Shown: piece after piece, positions 37,042 through 49,150 of the stretch | How the letters are laid out: each line of letters begins with the position of its first letter | Numbering within the stretch: position 1 is the first letter of the stretch | Source of the DNA: Ehretia macrophylla | Taxonomy: Eukaryota; Streptophyta; Magnoliopsida; Boraginales; Ehretiaceae | NCBI GenBank assembly: GCA_037974665.1 | Contig: CM075783.1 | Location: forward strand, 40,251,712 to 40,315,711 | Direction of reading: 5' to 3' | DNA length: 64,000 nt | Made by a program: the position numbers and the translations under genes | Notes under the pieces: generated by a model | The model's database searches: none | What the model was told of the DNA's origin: nothing | The model's input: the letters and a program-made list of their open reading frames with translations, nothing else

Positions 37042-40000
37042 GGTATGTATGAAGTTTTTGTGATCACTTTACGGCATTCTATAAGCTTTCTTTTTCACCG
37101 AACAGAGTGAGAACTGCTCAGCTTGCTTGCTTTCTGGCGAGAGGTTTAAATCCTGGCTAACTAAGAGATAGAGTCGTCCTTTCTCTTCTCTTTCTGACCT
37201 TTGTAGATTCGCCCCGAAAACAAGCAGATACGGAATGGCTTAAGTCAAACTAGTCCGGTATCGACTTGGATGTACTAATATAATCATCCTAACCCATTCC
37301 CATTTACAATAGTGTTATGAGGTATTTCGCTTAGCTCAGAAGGATTCAACAAATAGCAGTGATACACTTACCCAAAGCAACTTAAGGGATAGTGAGCTTG
37401 CACGACACTAGGGAAGAAATTCCAATTTTTTTCCAAAAGCATGTCCTTCTAGTCGATTTTATCTCCCTTTCTTTTCTATCAACGAGGTCAATCCAGAGTG
37501 CTTACACTATTGATGAGGGACTAGGCACCTAATAATAAACTCAATAGGTCTATTCTCTCCGTAAGCAAGGGTATAACTAAAGGGATTTGTATTCCTTCTT
37601 AAGCAAGACAGGTCTTTGCGGGATTGGCCTCATTGGATTTGGTTGACCATGATTTTGGAAATGAACCTTCCAGGAAATTAAATAAGCTAATCGGTCGAAA
37701 ATCGTTCCCTACGCATTAAATAATAATAACAATGTTTATCCAATAGCAAACGTTATTTGATTTTGAAACCTTCTACTAGATTTAGATTCAAGATTAAGGC
37801 CTATCTCCACCAGAATTTGAAGTTCTTCGCTTGAACAGAAGGCGTAGCTTGGTTAGACCCAAGATCGATAAGCTCGAGTCCCTCAGATAGGGCAAGGCCT
37901 TGGGTTTCAACCGGGGTCGCAACTTGGATAGCTTCCTCAACCTGAAGGACCAAGAAGATCGTTATACCTAAGTTTACACGAGCCTCCATCATTTAACACA
38001 GACCCACGAGCTGCTGTTACAGGCGAGCCAGCTTTACGACCGGCTTCCAATAGCAGGTCAAACTTATGTCTCTGATAGACATGCAAGCTTTTTCATCTTC
38101 AGAATCTTTGTAGTATCTTCCCCCTCCTCATCGATGCTATTTCCTATAGCTGAGACAAATATCTGATATCTGATATAGCAAGCTAACCTATCAGCTAGGC
38201 AGTCCAATTCTTGCTGGTATTGGCCCTTTCTTCGGAGATGGGATGAGGGACTGGAGCAGGTAGGGCTTTCTTTCCAAAAAGGGTCATTGTCTTCGAGATG
38301 AGACTGGGCAAGCGCATTTGGCATCTCTTAGCAGCGAGAATGACTCCTCAATTTGGGCATCCAATCAAATTCAAGTTGTGGCAACTGTTCCAACTAATCC
38401 ATACTTTTTGCGGTCTCTCCTACAATAACTAGACAGAGCTACTTCTTCGAGCTGGGTAGAGGTCGAGCCCCTTCCTATATCTATGTCTTGAAGACAATCC
38501 CCACCACTTCAGGAAGGGAAGGTTCGATCAAAGGGTTCATCAGTGAATAATGAAGAAAGTACTAAACAAGGCATGGGAGGCTTCCATGGCGTATAGAATA
38601 ACAAAGGGTAGAGTGAAAGGTTGCTTGCAATCCCCGAAAGCCAAGCCACTGATGCTACTGCTGTTAAATCAACCAATGGAGTGCAACATTACCGGGGCAT
38701 TATGTCGGTTTTAAGCCTTCGGCAACCGGAAAAAAAAAGACTGTTTTGAGCATCAGTCATGCTCATAGCAAGCAAAAAAGATGGGGTAAAGAGGCCAAAC
38801 GGCGGGAAAGCCAAGTGTTTGTTATAGAGTCGGAGAGCTAGTAGAGCTCAAAAGGTTCTTCCTGTGACCACCTTTCCTACCAAAAAGCTAAGCCACCGGG
38901 TTTTTTCTAGACTAGACCTTCAGGATTATTTTTAGGATTCATACATGCCAATCGAAGAATCTGCTCCAGAGCTATTACTCAGCCTAGCCTATCTTCCTTC
39001 CGGTCCCGATTGTATGAAGAAATCACTGCATTCGCCCCCTATTACAGACAGACTGGCTTAAATACAGGGGCAAGATCGTTCACTCCTTGCGTAAGGAGAC
39101 TACTCAAAGTGAAGTCGGAACTCGGGCTGGCTGAGCGAATATTCAAGTTGACAGTGCAATGGTGCGTATCTAATCTCTCCAATACGAAGGATTCTTCCTC
39201 ATACAAGAATGAACCTATCCTTGCCCAGCTCATCTCACAGGAGGGCACTATTGAGCCTAGCAGTTCAATATACTCTAAAAGATGCATTTCATATCTATCT
39301 CTCATGCTAACAGGAGCCAACTACGTCATCATACAATTGACATTGCCTTCACATGACGTTTACGTTAATAAGTATCGACAAAAAGGTGCATTGATGCCAC
39401 GGTCCGACTGAAGTTCTCTATAGGCTAGCGTACTACAAGGAAAGGAAGAAGTGGTTGTCTCAGTTATTTCCCCAATTGGCGGATTCGAGAACAGAAGGCA
39501 ATTCATTTTTTATTTCTTTTGGGCCCTATGACTTCGATTCAATCATTCCTGTGAAAGAGAGGGCATGCCACTATCATGCTCGCTTGGATAGGACATTTCC
39601 CCTGTTAACTCTATTTTAGATCGGCGCTGCCTAATGCATGAAAGGGGAAGGCGGAGCAAAAAAAACATTCAGGATTCAACCAATTGCAAGAGGAAAAGTG
39701 GAAAACATCCTAAAGAAGGGTTGCCACGCTACAACTCAATGTCTATGCGCCTTAGTACCCGCGATATCGCTTTCCTAAGCTAAGTGTTAAGCTAGCTCAG
39801 TTTCTTTAGGTCACGATTGAAAGATATTTAGTTAATCACCCGTAAGCGAAGGTCGCTTCAATCAAATAAAAAAAGCCAGTTTTTTTGGTAGGCCAACAAG
39901 GCAAGGCCTGAAAAAAGAGCAAAGATTTTAGATGATAAGGGAGAGGCAAAGCAGGCACATCAAAAAGTTGATTCAGTTAGTTAAAACTTTGAGGATGACC

Positions 40001-40906
40001 TGTTGACTATCTTGTTAGTCTTCCGGTAGGAATACCGAAAATCTTTCATGATGAGCGCCAAAGACTCAAAAGCTCACGTATGATCAACTGATCAAATAGC
40101 ATAGCATCACCACATTCAGGGACAGGCTTTCTCCCCAAAGCATACTTCTGCTTGCTCACCATAGCACAAGCTGATCATACTGTGATGTCAAGCACTTTGG
40201 AGGAAGCGCGGTTAACAAATTCCTAAGCGCTTAAAGCAAGATTTGAAACTTTAGTTAGGGTCATCGTTTCATCCACCCTTTCTCTTTCGAAAGAGGGTCT
40301 TGGTCTATGTTGGTGATATCATGAGCTTAGCGAGGCGGAGGGCTGTATGCCGAACCATCGAAAGGGCGACAGCGTGCAATAGAGTGAAGTCTTGCCATTT
40401 TCTCATTTATCCAATCATCCAGCAGCCAAGATCAGATATCTAGATTCAAAGCCCAGATCAAGGGTATCTTTTTCTAAAGCAGATTCATATGTTTAATAAT
40501 TTAGGATTCCTAGAACTCGAAAATAACGTACAGGAAATTCAGCCTTTAGAGTCTATTCAGAATCACTTTTTATATTAACAGAGTCAAAAGCCCAACATTT
40601 CCCACTCTTCACTCAGCTATCTCGCGCTATTGCTTACTTAGCTATGCTTCTCAGGCTTAGCTTGTTTGGCCCTATCCTACCTGCCACCAAACAGATGAAG
40701 AGAATGAGCCATATCAAACCTAGCGAAGAATGTTCCACACAAATTACTCAATGAAGCTTTTTTTCTCGTATCACAGACAACTGACAGAGAGATGGATGTC
40801 TCACTTGAAGCTTATACTTCCATGTGTCAGTCAAGCTAGAGGGCTAGATCAAGGTGGCAAAGTGGAAGGAGGTGTAAGAGGAAATGAAAGCTAGTTCCTT
40901 ATTAAA
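37042..40906. other. Organelle-like DNA, no gene recognised
   Basis: The texture is like 28000-31303. The longest frames (39010-39411 plus; 37801-37992 and 38064-38324 minus) overlap on opposite strands or lack recognisable motifs, and I cannot assign them. The sequence near 40340-40380 (GAGGCGGAGGGCTGTATGCC) faintly recalls a group II intron core but was not supported. Confidence 0.4.
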
Positions 40907-40981
40907 GCATTTCGTCAATTACTACGCCATTCCTCCTCTCTGGGTGCCTAGGTATCCACCGTTAGCCTTTCCTCTTTTGAA
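40907..40981 (-). pseudogene. rrn23: Plastid 23S rRNA, 5' end fragment
   Basis: Read on the minus strand, this is the first 75 or so bases of plastid 23S rRNA (GGATACCTAGGCACCCAGAG and CGTAGTAATTGACGAAATGC recognisable). It breaks off at 40907. It follows the trnA spacer in the plastid order, so it is one transferred block. Confidence 0.88.
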
Positions 40982-41119
40982 CCTCACCCTTAACTTTGAA
41001 GCTAAGCCATCCTAAGGTGCTAATAAATGTATGGATCTTATCAACGTCTATAAATGAGAAAGAATATATCGAAAAAAAGGGTGTTATCATATAGCTTTGT
41101 ATCGGCTAAGTTCACGAGT
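40982..41119 (-). other. Plastid trnA-rrn23 spacer
   Basis: Minus-strand ACTCGTGAACTTAGCCGATA, CAAAGCTATATGATAACACC and GACGTTGATAAGATC match the plastid spacer between trnA and rrn23. An internal part appears shortened. Confidence 0.85.
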
Positions 41120-41154
41120 TAAAGATAAGCGGACTTGAACCGATGACATCCGCC
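41120..41154 (-). pseudogene. trnA-UGC: Plastid tRNA-Ala(UGC) 3' exon
   Basis: 35 bases match the second exon (GGCGGATGTCATCGGTTCAA and onward). There are four differences in total, two of them in the acceptor part. The first exon is absent from the window, so no tRNA can be made. Confidence 0.88.
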
Positions 41155-41317
41155 ACAGGGAAAACCACCGCCTCTTAGGTCCCCCAACTGATTCTACCAT
41201 AGAGGCCACCGATAGACAAGAACTCCCCCCCGAACACAACTTACATCTTTCATCCTACTATGCTCTCCAAAGTGAAAGTATTCTCTTTATCTCAGTCAAA
41301 AGGTACTGACTTGGATC
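41155..41317 (-). other. Plastid trnA group II intron, 3' part
   Basis: Minus-strand GGCCTCTATGGTAGAATCAG and the GTTCGGGGGGGAGTTCTTGT stretch are characteristic of the plastid trnA intron. The match stops after GATCCAAGTCAGTACCTTTT, near 41317. Confidence 0.82.
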
Positions 41318-42080
41318 AGAGGATAAAGACGAGGTTCGGTTTTGGCATTTGTGCGTAGAGGTGAACACGGTAACAATTATGGTTGCGTTCTAGGGACTAG
41401 TGCGCAAAATGACTTGAGGTGAGTTTGAGATGGTACAGAGGCACCTGGGTTCCGTGATAAAGCGACATAAGTCGACTGGCGTGATGCCAATAGATGAAGG
41501 ATTCGGTTTCTCGGAAGGACCAACAAGGACTGTTGGCCAGGATGTGTAAAGGGCGACGGTAAGCACTTCAGTCGCGTATAGGGTGAACGACAATGTCAAA
41601 TCGATAAAAGGGTCAGGAACCCAAGAGCTAGATTGTGACCTTTGGTAGAGGCGCGGATCAAAGGAATGCGAAATGCATGTGGCATGTCAAATGGACCTTG
41701 TGTCAGTGGCGAAGATGAAGTCGAGTAGTCAAAGGACCATGGCACTTTGCCTCAATGGATGAGGTGTACATCGGCGCAGTGGCGTTGAAAGTGATGTGTT
41801 GTTAGCCACGTTAGGCATGGATATATGTCCGAGAGTGAAGCATTTATTGGTGGCATGAGTTGTTATGCTAATATGGTGAAGTGTTGTAGCTTATGGGCGA
41901 CTAGACTAGCAAGTGCGTGAGACTGTTGCGTTGTAGTAGTGTTTGGGTTTGTGCTTGGACACAGTACGAAGAGATGGCTCGATGATCTGTGATAGACTCT
42001 AGGCCAGCTAAATTCTGGCGCACAGGTTGGGTTACTTTCATGAGAGACGGGACAAGCCAGTACTAGGAATCCAGGGTTTC
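41318..42080. other. G-rich unexplained block
   Basis: The plus strand is clearly richer in G than the neighbouring sequence, with many GTGG, GGCG and CGA words. No reading frame, LTR ends or tRNA is seen. The composition differs from both the LTRs and the organelle-like DNA, so this may be an old fragment of some other nuclear repeat. Confidence 0.35.
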
Positions 42081-42243
42081 GGGTTCTTTCCCTTACTAGA
42101 TCTTCCTCTCAGGTAAAGTCCTTATACTTGGCTTGGCGAAGATGATCTCTTTAGGGCGGTGTGCCACCTCTGCTGAATTATCCAATAGAACTCTTTCTAA
42201 GGAAAGTTATAAGGTATTAAGTAAGTCGACTAATAAGGAGAGG
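42081..42243 (+). repeat. Dispersed repeat copy A (inverted partner at 53738-53982)
   Basis: 42081-42143 is the reverse complement, with some differences, of 53982-53899; the words GGGTTCTTTCCCTTA and GGCTTGGCGAAGAT are shared. 42201-42243 pairs in the same order with 53780-53738 (AGTAAGTCGACTRATAAGGA). The middle parts differ. Confidence 0.75.
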
Positions 42244-44362
42244 TTTGAAGATGCTCGACCGATAGGGAGAGGAATGGAGTTGGCTCGACCAAAAGCTGAG
42301 GGGGTGAAGGATGTGAATCATTCATGAATGCGGTTCTTGCATCTGTTGATGAAGAGTGTTATTACGCTACCATTCATTGACTGAAAGCAGCCGATGAAAA
42401 CTTCGATGATTCATCTGAGCTGGCTTACGTGTCGGCTTCATACTATGTCTCCTCTTAACTTTGTGGGTTGAAGCTTCTCGCCAGCTATAGTAGACCCTTT
42501 TTGCCAGCCATAGTCATAGTGATACCCCCTTTCCCTCATATCTTTCTGGTAGAGTGGCCTTGAGCTCCACCTTCGCCCATTCATTGCTTTCAACTTCAAG
42601 CAACTGGAACATGAATAGTTTCCACTCTTGAACCTCTACTTCTGCTGGAGTGGCCGCTCCTACTTTCTTCTTAGTGGTTTGGTACTCCCCTTTAAAAGAA
42701 GTAAGAAGGGCTCTTTGTCATTACAGGAAAGCCAGTGCATGAAGATTTATTCCTTTCGTCCCACGACATTCCCACCTAAAGGGGTGGATTAAGGCCTATA
42801 GTTCATGTTCCATGGCCAAAATAGGGAAATCACACAAGGAAATCAAGTCTAGCTCCACCCGGGCGGTACTTCCACGAAAGAACCATAAAGTCAAAAAGGA
42901 ACTAGGTCTAACTGCTACTATTCGCGGAACATCTACTTTTAAATGGAACCCACGCAGGACGAAGCACAGATCAGTAGATATTCGAGTCTAACTGCTTTCA
43001 CTAATGGAACCCGGTCAAATTGGTATCAAGTCATTTTCCTTCGTCAACGTCAATTGAAATGTGAGAGTTAGGCCCTTTACCTTCTTTTTTGGCACAGACC
43101 GGGGATTCCTTTAGATGGTCTTTTTCCTTGAGTCAGGACCTCGGGCTATGGAGTCTAGTTTGGTCCTATACTTGTGCCTTATTTTTGGGACCTATGTTCG
43201 TGATCGGGCATGTGGAGACTAGTTGGACATATTCTATGTAGAAATAGAAGGCACCGCACCAGGGGGAAGCGAGTAAGAACCACACCGAGTATCAGCAGTG
43301 TAAAAAAGCTTCTGACCGGCCACATTAGTTGCAATCGGTTGAGCTACAAGCTATGGAGCTAAGGCAGCTACTTCTACTATTTATTAGAAAAATAAGTCTT
43401 TGGTGCTCCACCAAGGGCTACCCCTAATCTGAGATTGTACTATACTATCACTTCCGCGTAAGACCTCTACCAAAGGTCATGTTCCAACTTTCGGTTATTC
43501 TTTTTCCTTTTGACTTTCCTGCGGAATTGACTTCTCATAGGCTGCCCTTACTCAACATCTTTTAAAAGGATCAACTACTTATTTAGTTACGTTACGATAG
43601 AACCAAACTCAACGGATGAAAGAACAGCAATTCTCTGTTTATGCTTTTATGGGAAAAGAGTGAAAAGTCAATTCGGCAAGGAGAGGTCTACTGAACACCG
43701 GGCAATCTCGATGAAAGTTGAAGGAAGTAGATCAACGGCTACTTTCCAGCTTGCTGCTTTCACTATGAGCTTCCCCACCTAATCTTCTCCTCCATATATA
43801 GGGGTATAGGAGAAGCCCCAGAACTAGGCTTGAAGCTTCATTCAGATCGATTCCAGTCGCCGCTACCCGAAAGGAACTAGAAGTCACATTTTCTTTAATA
43901 GTCGTCTTCTCTAGTCTTTCAAATGGTAAATCACCGAAGTCAAATCCATCTTGCACAGACGGGAGACGATGATCGAAGTCAGACTTGAGTATGGGACGAG
44001 AACTCGCTGATTTTGATTCGAATCAAATGAGACTGAAAGCACCATTTCTTTTGACATTTAACTTGTTCGTCAGCCTCCTCTTTATAGAACAAACGGTGGC
44101 AGCTCGTTTTTTTCTTATTTTTCTTGATTAGCTATCCAAAGCTCTCACAACAAAGCCTTTTCTCTTTCGATTCAGTGGCCGAATGAGCTAATTGCAGCAG
44201 TCTTTTTTTACCCTATAGCACACTCTGAGACTACTCTTACTCTCAAGGGCTATTGAGATAGAAGGCTAAGTTCTAAATTGGGCAAAGCCTTCTGCCATTC
44301 ATCAACTGCCTTTCCCCTTCGTCTATTCTCGGGAGGTCTTGACGATACCCTTCTTCTGAATT
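42244..44362. other. Organelle-like DNA, no gene recognised
   Basis: No motif was found on either strand. The left edge continues the repeat with AGATGCTCGACCGATAGGGA. The five bases 44363-44367 (GCCTA) are the S3 target. Confidence 0.4.
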
Positions 44363-44367
44363 GCCTA

Positions 44368-47300
44368 TGTAACGCCCCAATCCCTCACGGAACCAGGACT
44401 CCTATTAATCATGCTATTCTCAACCCATTACCAAACCCAGTCACAAAATTTAGGAAAAACGGACGGAGTTTCCCCTGTTTATAGGACTATCTGGATACCT
44501 GTAAGTAAAAAAATAAAGCCACAAATACAAACCACAACATTCTCCATCTCCGACACCACCATTTTCCAGCTTTAAGGCCATCTGAGCCTTAAGCAAAACA
44601 AGAAATGGTAAACACATACAAGCATGCAGTTAACAATCCTGGAATCTTTATCTGTTGTCCGCTTATCATACCACTCTATATTATTAATGAGACTTTCTTA
44701 TAATCTAAAGTCAAACAACTACTAGCTTTCATTAACACACAAGCAAGCAACATAGAAAGTAAGTAAGGTTAAACTATTACAGACCACTACCATTCCAGCC
44801 AAACATCAGCCTAACTATTATAATTCCAACAACTCCAAACATATATACAACCCATAGGCAAAATAGAACATAATATAATACGAACAAAGCCTTCCACAGT
44901 TTAGCAGGCAAACACTCCAATCTCAAACAATAATACACAACAATCAAGGTAACTCCTCCAATTGCACCACCTGAAATATGTTTAGCGAGGTATGAGCAAC
45001 ACAATTTCTCAGTGAGGGATATAGTCTAATAGGACGTGCAATGCAACAGTTAACACAAGTAAAGCATTTAAACAACCTACGAGCAATTTAAATAACAAGT
45101 TACCACGCATTAAAAGGATACGATTCACTTTAACCCGAACACTCAAGAATTCTCTTGGGCTTCAATCACGAACCTTGATCCTTGATCCACGACCCTCGAT
45201 CGATGTGCCGGCATAAACCTCGATCACTCCAATGGGTATACTTCAGATGTACAACAAAATCCTACGACCCAACACCCTCTGGCAATCTCCGGACCAGGTG
45301 AGTGAGGAACTAGAGCATGGAGATCGAATATCCATTTGCAAGCCCGCTGCCGCCCAGCCGATATCCAATACATCCACCCCTGACACTATGGTTGTGCAAC
45401 CACTATGCAATACACTTAATCTAATGACAATATAACAATAATATAAGTCAATAACACATAGGAGTGACAACAAAGTAGGTTGCCCTCAAAAGCAATTAAG
45501 ATATAAAAAGAATATAACTCAAACAATTATCCTAAGTCATACAATTTATTAAAGAGAAAATGAACCAAAATGTACAAAAGTATGACAATCCCTCACCTTT
45601 TAGGAAGCCAAACCTGTACGAATTAAGCCAAAATTCCCTCAAGATTCTCCAAAAGCATTAATTCCCTTCAATTATCACTACCTAATACAATCAACTATAT
45701 GCATAAGAAGTGATTCCTTATTCTCCACTAAAGCTAGTTCATAAAGCCATTAATTCATCCAACTCTATTTGATTCCCTTTAATTCACATAACTAACAATA
45801 TATTTCATTATTCAACATGTATTCTAATCATTATTGACACAACAGATAACTCAAGTGATCAAATGTGCAACATTCTTTAATGTTCTAAGTATTACTCAAA
45901 GACAATAGTATAATAACTAACATATACATAGCAATGATAATTCACATAAGTAAAAACATTATATAACATCTAACCAATAAGTTATATAATCATAGCTTCA
46001 CATATACAATACAATTAATGAGCAATATAAACATGTTTACTCAATCTTTAACTAGTAACCATATGATTCAATTCACAACTTCTCCAAGTAGATGAACTTG
46101 TCATACAAGTACAATTACATTATCCAACCAATTAAGAATCAACTAACAACAATAGTGTAACAAGTTAAGCATATAAATGAGGGACAACAAGATAGGTTGC
46201 TCTCACACAAGTATAACATTATATGATTAGCATAAGAAGCAAGAAACACAAGACTATAAGCTATAAACATGAAATTAACCATCGGTGCACAAAGGGGATC
46301 AATAACATACTTTCACAAAATTTCACCAATAGCTCAAATATACTATAGAAATGCATTTAAACACACTATAAGCAATTACAAGGCAATACAAGTACCAAAA
46401 CACTTAATTCATTCATTTCCCCCTTTGTTCAACTAGGCTAATTAGCTTCTTACCGGAATTCAAGGATCAAGTTAACCAAGCTAACCATCCTACTAATCTA
46501 AGGATACCTAAATACCTCATTTAGAGCATCCAAATCAAAACCTAGATCACAAGTACACGGGAACACCGAAAATGCCTCTTTGTGGGTTTACACTACAAGT
46601 AACAATTTTGGAACCCAAACAAGTGAAACGAAGACACTTCTAAGGCTTCAATACTTGATAAAGACTAGCCATAACTTCGAAACATGTCCAGATTTCAGTT
46701 AACCCCGAAACCCCTTATTAAAGAAGCCTAATTTGATCAAATTATTCAAATTTTGTACATGGCAAGTGCAACTAACATTTTTCTCACGCTCAAGGACCTA
46801 ATTAGCAATTACTAGAAGCATTGAATCAAATTAAATTGCACAAATTTTTGAAACCCTAGAAATTTTACTATTCATCATCTTCTTCAAGTGACACATTGCT
46901 AAAATTCAACACCAAGCTGTAATATTGCATATGGATGTTCTCTAGCATGTATACATACTATATAAAGCAAGAAACAAGCATGTTATAGCTCAAAAATAGC
47001 AAAATCCGAAAATTCAAAAACTTGGCATAAACTTTAAACCATGAAAATGATGCAACTCCCTCACCAAAACGTGCAAGGAAGCTAGGATAGGGCTTGGGGA
47101 AGCTTGGAACCACTTGGAGAAGACTTGGAAAAACTTGAAAAATCAAATTGAGCAAAATTGGCAAGAAAAACATTATTCCCGTAATTGGCTTTTTTAGCTG
47201 ATTTTTGGCATTTTTGGCTTATTTGATTAATTTTTTGTGTTTTGTTTTGTTTAGTTAAGTATATATATGTATAGGATGATTATATGGGTTGATGGGTTGG

Positions 47301-47812
47301 ATATTGGGTTTGGGTTGTGGGTTAAATGGATTTGAGTTTAGGTGTATTAGAATAAATGTAAGAAAACTTCTTTAAGCCCAAAATAATACATAGTTTTACT
47401 ATTCATATAATATCAAGATATTTTTGCAAATCACTTGTCATATATGCAATGAATATAATTTTTGTGAACGTAGGCTAATTATAAGTTAAGTAATAATAGA
47501 AAAATATGAAATCCGGGAAATAAGATAATAAAATTTTTAGTTCGGGCTCAATTTTATAGAAAACTTTTTAAATGCAAGTTTTACTAAAAAGTCTATGATG
47601 AGAATAATTTGAATGTTCATTTATTATTTACTAAAGTAAATAAACTCAAATTTTTGATATTTAATAGCAATTTAACAAACATTAGCACATAGAGAGTAAA
47701 TAAACATTTAATAACATTTTATAGGAAAAGTAGGCATTTAAACAAATAGTTGCACACATAAATGTACATGAATGATAAATGCATGCACTGGAAGCCGGAG
47801 CCGGGCGTCACA
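44368..47812 (-). mobile_element. S3: solo gypsy-type LTR
   Basis: The plus strand runs from TGTAACGCCCCAATCCC to CCGGGCGTCACA. The flanks GCCTA (44363-44367) and ACCTA (47813-47817) match at four of five bases, which fits an old target duplication. The minus-strand reading carries the same block as S2, E3 and S4 (GGTTGTGCAACC at 45390-45401 and the CCGGAGATTGCCAG segment near 45290) and the hairpin box. It has no internal region or second LTR and holds no supported gene. Confidence 0.88.
44993..45011 (-). repeat. LTR hairpin box, S3
   Basis: Minus-strand arms TGAGAAA and TTGCTCA (one mismatch) after CCCTCAC, about 630 bp before the LTR end. Confidence 0.55.
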
Positions 47813-47817
47813 ACCTA

Positions 47818-48106
47818 GGCCCAGCCCAGTCACAGGATCATATGAGAACGTCGTGCAGATGCTCAGGTGCCGCAGGTTGGCTGGTAAAAAAATTGGGAAG
47901 TAGATTGCCTCTAGTGACTTCAAGCTCTACCGTCACTAGCTTTTCTTTCTCTCTCTTAGGCCATGTGAAAGTCTTTCTTTCATACATTATGCAAGGCGAA
48001 AGAAAGACTAGACTTTCTTTGAAAAAGGAAAAAATGACTCAAAGGAGTGAGTTAGAGCACCCCCAGCATCTCAAGTGATTAGGCAGGGACAAGATTCGAA
48101 TCATGG
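47818..48106. other. Unrecognised sequence between S3 and the GMC pseudogene
   Basis: No supported gene. A CTTTC/GAAAG-rich inverted pair (near 47942-47990 and 47998-48025) is visible. Confidence 0.35.
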
Positions 48107-48791
48107 GGGATTCCAGTAGCCCATCATCTTCCCTATGTTGGGAAATTCCTCTATGATAATTCTCGTAATGGGATTACTATTGTCCCCTCAATCCCACTTG
48201 AGCACTCACTGATTCAAGTTGTGGGGATTACAGATTTAGGGGCTTACATAGAAGCAGCTTCAAATGTCATTCCCTTCGCTTCCCCTGCTCATTCTGTGTT
48301 CATCCACACACCATCTTCACCTATTTATCTCACAGTGGATACCCTCATTGAGAAGATTGCAGGGACAGTCTCAATCGAGTGGCTCATTGCGTCTGGCTTC
48401 AACAGTTGTCAAGCTTAACCCCATTGTTAGATTCAATTACTTCATCAACCCAATTGATGTTGAATGTTGTGTAAATGGCACGCGCAAGATTAAGGGACGT
48501 GCTCAGAAGTAGGGCATTGAATGATTTCAAGTTCAGAAACTGGCTAGGGAGGTCAAAACTTAAGGGCCTGCCTTGCTTATTGACCAAACAAACTATGTTC
48601 ATATGGCAGATTTCTGCTGCTGGACGGTGAGCACCATATAGTACTACCATGGGGGCTGCGTGGTGGGAAGGGTGGTTGATCGTGACCTTAGGGTCATTGG
48701 AATTGGTTCACTTCGTGTTATTGATGGATCAGTGTTTAGTGTATCACTTGGGACAAATCCTCAGGCTACTCTAATGATGCTTGGACGGTAA
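48107..48791 (+). pseudogene. (R)-mandelonitrile-lyase-like GMC oxidoreductase, C-terminal half, broken
   Basis: The translation matches the C-terminal half of plant mandelonitrile lyases and related FAD-dependent GMC oxidoreductases. In order: GIPVAHHLPYVGKFLYDN, then PLEHSLIQVVGITDLGAYIE, then LNPIVRFNYF, then YYHGGCVVGR and GTNPQATLMMLGR. The frame shifts near 48377 and again near 48500. The Trp before YHGGC is now a stop (TGG to TAG). The match ends with GGACG directly before GTAAGT, a good splice donor, so it derives from genomic DNA and not from a processed mRNA. The intact enzyme cleaves cyanohydrins or is a relative of unknown substrate; this copy is dead. Confidence 0.86.
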
Positions 48792-48940
48792 GTGTTTGAA
48801 AAGACTCAGAGAGAGAATGAGATAGAGTTGATATGAATATATTCATACTCTATCTCTAAGCCACCCTATCTTTCATAGTAAATAAGACGTGATCAACTTT
48901 TCATATCTGGTTCAGGCTCATCAGTCTAATGTCTCATCCA

Positions 48941-49150
48941 GATCGGGAGTAAATTGGGACCTCTGAATGAATGGTGAACCAGTCCGACGAGTGGATTGAT
49001 AGGGATATTGTCTTTAGGCCAAATTGGCAATCGGTAGTCAGGTCAGAGATGGGCTATTGGAAGCTGGCGTGGATCCCTATAATGGGAATAGGTTGACTTT
49101 GTATCATTCAGTGGATACCAAGATTGGTGCTTCAACATTCGTTTGATATT
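48941..49150 (+). pseudogene. Mandelonitrile-lyase-like fragment, middle region, out of order
   Basis: Readable pieces are SRSGVNWDL, SDEWIDRDIVFRPNWQSVV and, after a frameshift, RDGLLEAGVDPYNG and STKIG-like text. In intact members this region lies N-terminal to the part at 48107-48791, yet here it lies downstream on the same strand. Either the locus was rearranged or this is the start of a second tandem copy. Confidence 0.78.

Noticed and set aside
39010-39411. 133-codon frame on the plus strand
   Set aside because: A 92-codon frame runs opposite over the same bases, no family recognised, and its start is not an ATG.
40335-40385. Possible group II intron domain V
   Set aside because: Only a loose word similarity; the hairpin and catalytic triad could not be drawn.
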